Source: FEN-1219 sp036274615
GTDB taxonomy: Bacteria; Pseudomonadota; Gammaproteobacteria; Steroidobacterales; Rariloculaceae
Reading direction: 5' to 3'
NCBI GenBank assembly: GCA_036274615.1
Contig: DASUFK010000068.1
Location: 1-8,345, forward strand
Length of the DNA stretch: 8,345 nt
Below, one piece after another: positions 6,515 through 8,345 of the stretch. Below the pieces are notes generated by a model. The model worked only from the letters and a program-made list of their open reading frames with translations, was not told the DNA's origin and searched no databases. Every line of letters starts with the position of its first letter. Positions within the stretch are counted from its first letter, which is position 1. The translations under genes were made by a program, and so were the position numbers.

Positions 6515-6940
6515 TCAATCGCGAGCGCCGGCCGCTTCTTGCTGGAGGCTCCTGAGGTACTCGACGAGCCTGTTGATCACGATGTGCATGTCGCGCTGCG
6601 CGACTACGTCGCCGCCCTCTTCGATCCAGAACTCGTAACCCCACACCGGCATCACACGCGGACCGTGCTGCGCGACGACGTTGCGGCCGTCGATCGTGTC
6701 GCGGATCCGGTCGGCCGGGAACGTGCCGTAGCGGCGGCTGATCTGCGTGAGATCGGCCGGCATCTTCATCAGGCTTCCCGCCACGGGGCCATCGCCCTTG
6801 GCGGACTCGCCGTGACAGCTCGCGCAGAATCGGTTGAAGATCTCTTCGCCGCTGTAGTCGAGCAGCGTGACTGCCTCGAACGCCGACGCTTGCAGTGCAA
6901 CGAGCGCGAGGGCGCCCACGAGCAGACAACGATATTTCAT
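6515..6940 (-). CDS. Periplasmic class I cytochrome c (paralogue 2)
   Basis: A 141-aa secreted monohaem cytochrome c. The signal peptide covers about 1-20 (MKYR, then a hydrophobic stretch to LQASA). The haem motif CASCH is at 39-43, and Met97 in VMPVWG is the likely axial ligand. It is a paralogue of the cytochrome at 175-558, sharing KGDGP, the FPADRIRDTIDGRN block and MPVWG, with a slightly longer C-terminal helix. It starts 4 nt after the stop codon of the upstream stress-protein gene. That gene's last codons contain a GAGGTGAGGT ribosome binding site, so the two are translationally coupled. This ties the electron carrier to the stress protein, most simply through shared low-oxygen induction. 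The redox partners are unknown. Confidence 0.9.
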   Translation of the reverse strand: MKYRCLLVGALALVALQASAFEAVTLLDYSGEEIFNRFCASCHGESAKGDGPVAGSLMKMPADLTQISRRYGTFPADRIRDTIDGRNVVAQHGPRVMPVWGYEFWIEEGGDVVAQRDMHIVINRLVEYLRSLQQEAAGARD

Positions 6941-6944
6941 GACC

Positions 6945-7859
6945 TCACCTCGTAGGGGGAATTTCGAAGCCGGGAGTCTTGACGATCACGAGGTCGCACG
7001 GCACTCGGTCGAGCATGCGGCTCGCGGTGCTGCCCACGAGCAGCTTGCTCACGCCGCGCCGCGCAATCGCGCCCATGATCAAGAAGTCCGCCTTCTGCTC
7101 GGCGGCGGCACGCAGCAGGCATTCGTGCGTGAGGCCCTGGAGCAGGTGCACGTTCGCGCGCGGCACCGCGTGGGTTGCCAGGAACCGATCGAGCGCCGCA
7201 CGGTGCTCGGTTTCGACGACGCCCGCCACCTCCGGCGCGAGCTGCACCCCGGCCATCGGCATCGCGAACGCGTGCACGAGGTGCAGCTCCGCGTCGGCGC
7301 TGTAAGCGAGAGCATCGCCGAAAGTGAACAGCGCGTCGTCGAGCCGCGCGGGCTTGTCGTGCTCATGCGTGGGGTCCACGGCCACCAGCACCTTCGGAGG
7401 CGTGCCGAGCGGGCGCGGCTTCACGAGCAGCAACGGTGCGGGACAGTGCGTGATCAGCTGCCAATCGGCATGCGTGAGGAACGTGCGCTGCAAGACGCCG
7501 TGATGCGCCGTGTCCTTAGCGACGAGCCAGGGCCCGTGCGCCGCGGCCTTCTTGATCACCGCCTCGGCCAGCGGATAGTCCCACACCACTTCCACGCTCA
7601 CGTCGAGGCCCCGCGCGCGCAGAGGCTTCGCGATGGTCTCGAGCCGCTCGCGATGCAGCGACAGAACGCGCTCGCGCGCGTCGGAGACGATGCTGAAAAC
7701 CTGGCTGACGCGGCCCGCGTCGATATCCGAATCGTAGTCGCAGGCGAACAGCTCCAAGCCGGCCCCCGCGGCGGCCGCGAGCCACGCCGCGCGCTCGATC
7801 ACCGGCTGATCGTCGGTCGTTTGCGGGTCGACGACTACCAAGATCTTTCTCGACGTCAT
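6945..7859 (-). CDS. Tandem-domain universal stress protein, UspE-like (paralogue 2)
   Basis: A 304-aa cytoplasmic protein with two Usp domains. Domain 1 (about 4-149) runs from KILVVVDPQTTDDQPV to LLLVKPRP and has a degenerate loop (FLTHADWQLI). Domain 2 (about 155-295) runs from KVLVAVDPTHEHDKPA to IMGAIARRGVSKLLVGSTAS and CDLVIVKTP. The first glycine pair of the ATP loop is altered (GAIA) while G-S-T is kept. Its domain order and signature positions match paralogue 1. ATG 7859 is chosen because GGAGG lies 6 nt upstream and the protein begins directly with the first Usp strand; the frame stays open to 8147 but that part has no Usp homology and crosses the promoter region. It is first in an operon with cytochrome 2 and divergent from a small ORF. 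Confidence 0.9.
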   Translation of the reverse strand: MTSRKILVVVDPQTTDDQPVIERAAWLAAAAGAGLELFACDYDSDIDAGRVSQVFSIVSDARERVLSLHRERLETIAKPLRARGLDVSVEVVWDYPLAEAVIKKAAAHGPWLVAKDTAHHGVLQRTFLTHADWQLITHCPAPLLLVKPRPLGTPPKVLVAVDPTHEHDKPARLDDALFTFGDALAYSADAELHLVHAFAMPMAGVQLAPEVAGVVETEHRAALDRFLATHAVPRANVHLLQGLTHECLLRAAAEQKADFLIMGAIARRGVSKLLVGSTASRMLDRVPCDLVIVKTPGFEIPPTR

Positions 7860-7922
7860 GACACGCCTCCGCGCAACACGGGCACAGCGTCGTCGAAGGG
7901 GTGCGGGCCGGCAATTTCGGGT

Positions 7923-7955
7923 TGTACCTACCGGGCCGCTAGTGAATGTACGTAT
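7923..7955. promoter_or_regulatory. Double operator-like motif in the divergent usp2/small-ORF promoter
   Basis: The 17-mer CTAGTGAATGTACGTAT (7939-7955) matches the cytochrome 1 upstream site at 14 of 17 positions. It ends 50 nt before the small-ORF ATG, close to the 59 nt seen at cytochrome 1. A second, related box TGTACCTA (7923-7930) repeats TGTACGTA (7947-7954) in the same orientation with a 24-bp centre spacing, about two helical turns. The divergent stress-protein gene starts 63 nt to the left. The 146-nt spacer 7860-8005 holds nothing else recognisable apart from the two ribosome binding sites. Confidence 0.5.
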
Positions 7956-8005
7956 TTCACGGCGCCCCCGGTCACGTCGAGCATGCGGCCAACGAGGAGG
8001 GCCCC

Positions 8006-8188
8006 ATGAGCGTAAGCAGCATCTGCTCGCCACCATCGAGCCCGGGGAGGGCGTGCAGCAACGACGACTGCCGGCTCGTGGGCGTGGTGTCCATCGTCGA
8101 CGCGATCGACGATATCTCGGCGCAGCTCGGCGGCATTGCCGACGCAATGCGCTTCGGCCTGCGCACCGAGGTCAAAGTGCGGCCCTAG
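8006..8188 (+). CDS. Unrecognised 60-aa protein
   Basis: I do not recognise this protein. It begins MSVSSICSPPSSPGRAC, a serine/proline-rich head with Cys at 7, 17 and 22, and then carries a hydrophobic-amphipathic stretch LVGVVSIVDAIDDISAQL (24-41) and a basic end (EVKVRP). There is no signal peptide or clear membrane helix. The L-V-G-V-V-S-I-x-D stretch recalls one edge of a CBS domain, but the ORF is too short for one. A strong GAGGAGG at 7994-8000, 5 nt before the ATG, supports translation. The open frame extends upstream to 7946 without a better start. It lies downstream of the double motif and probably shares a transcript with the DUF302 gene. The antisense ORF here lacks comparable signals. 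Confidence 0.55.
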   Translation: MSVSSICSPPSSPGRACSNDDCRLVGVVSIVDAIDDISAQLGGIADAMRFGLRTEVKVRP

Positions 8189-8202
8189 CGGCCTGCCGCT
8201 GG
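8185..8202 (+). terminator. Small hairpin overlapping the small-ORF stop codon
   Basis: AGCGGC (8187-8192) and GCCGCT (8195-8200) form a short self-complementary stem with a C-G pair and a T-G wobble outside it. It covers the end of the TAG stop and lies before the DUF302 gene. It has no T-tract and is too weak to assert termination; it may only tune expression of the next gene. Confidence 0.25.
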
Positions 8203-8243
8203 TTGCGAGACAAGGGCGCCACTTCAACCTAGGTGCTATTCGA

Positions 8244-8345
8244 ATGTTTTACACAGCCAACACGCACAAGAGCGTCGCCGCCGCGGCCGAGGATCTCGAA
8301 AAGTTCGCGCGCAAGCGCGGCTACGGCGTGCTGCATTCTTATGAC
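8244..8345 (+). CDS. DUF302 domain protein (5' part, cut by window end)
   Basis: The first 34 residues are visible, starting MFYTANTHKSVAAAAEDLEK and continuing to RGYGVLHSYD. The pattern of an aromatic strand, T-x-K-S, a helix with D-L-E-K, then (F/Y)GVLH and an acidic turn is the usual start of DUF302 proteins, small alpha/beta domains of unknown biochemical role often found beside redox and stress genes. AGGTG at 8231-8235 lies 8 nt before the ATG. It is 55 nt downstream of the small ORF on the same strand, with no shared-motif copy in between, so it is probably the second gene of that transcript. Confidence 0.75.
   Translation, partial: MFYTANTHKSVAAAAEDLEKFARKRGYGVLHSYD

Noticed and set aside
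6503..6955. 150-aa plus-strand frame with a good-looking ribosome binding site (GGAAGGAG) over cytochrome 2
   Set aside because: Antisense to a clear CxxCH cytochrome with a signal peptide; the protein has no recognisable domain, so the Shine-Dalgarno match is probably chance.
6867..8009. 380-aa plus-strand frame over usp2
   Set aside because: Antisense shadow; it crosses the divergent promoter region and resembles no family.
7860..8147. N-terminal extension of usp2 up to 8147
   Set aside because: The extension is Arg-rich without Usp homology, crosses the promoter motif, and the ATG at 7859 has GGAGG at the right distance.
7928..8227. 99-aa minus-strand frame opposite the 60-aa ORF
   Set aside because: It needs a TTG start, has no ribosome binding site, and would run over the shared promoter motif.

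Overview
This window comes from a high-GC bacterial chromosome, most likely a proteobacterium (beta- or gamma-; the lineage cannot be fixed from the sequence alone). It has no rRNA, tRNA, CRISPR or transposase gene. The coding content is compact and reads as a low-oxygen or redox-stress island. Seven complete recognisable genes, one complete unknown small ORF and two genes cut by the window edges account for nearly all of it.

Layout, left to right: the last codons of a probable thioredoxin (+); a small periplasmic cytochrome c (+); a two-gene operon on the minus strand encoding a FixL-type haem-PAS oxygen sensor kinase and its FixJ-type response regulator (stop and start codons overlap as ATGA); a tandem-domain UspE-like universal stress protein (+); a soluble PAS hybrid histidine kinase with a C-terminal receiver (+); a near-perfect 90-bp inverted-repeat element at the convergent junction; glgC, ADP-glucose pyrophosphorylase (-); a second operon on the minus strand with a second UspE-like protein followed 4 nt later by a second cytochrome c; then, divergently (+), an unrecognised 60-aa ORF with a strong ribosome binding site and the start of a DUF302 protein that runs off the window.

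The parts fit together as a sensor with its local regulon. The FixL homologue keeps the haem-ligand histidine and the IGIGR arginine of rhizobial oxygen sensors. Every promoter-bearing intergenic region in the window carries a related short motif: CTAGT-N7-TAC(GTAT), or its core TACGTAG/GTAAGTAG. This motif resembles the FixJ site reported from rhizobia (GTAMGTAG, from memory). It lies upstream of cytochrome 1, between fixL and usp1, upstream of the hybrid kinase, upstream of glgC, and between usp2 and the small ORF. The inferred picture is an oxygen-controlled set of stress proteins, electron carriers and glycogen synthesis with no nitrogen-fixation genes in view. Paralogous cytochrome/UspE pairs on both sides of the signalling genes suggest an old duplication.

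The observations most worth checking are the shared promoter motif, the REPIN/MITE-like inverted repeat that carries the stop codons of both convergent genes, and the small ORF.
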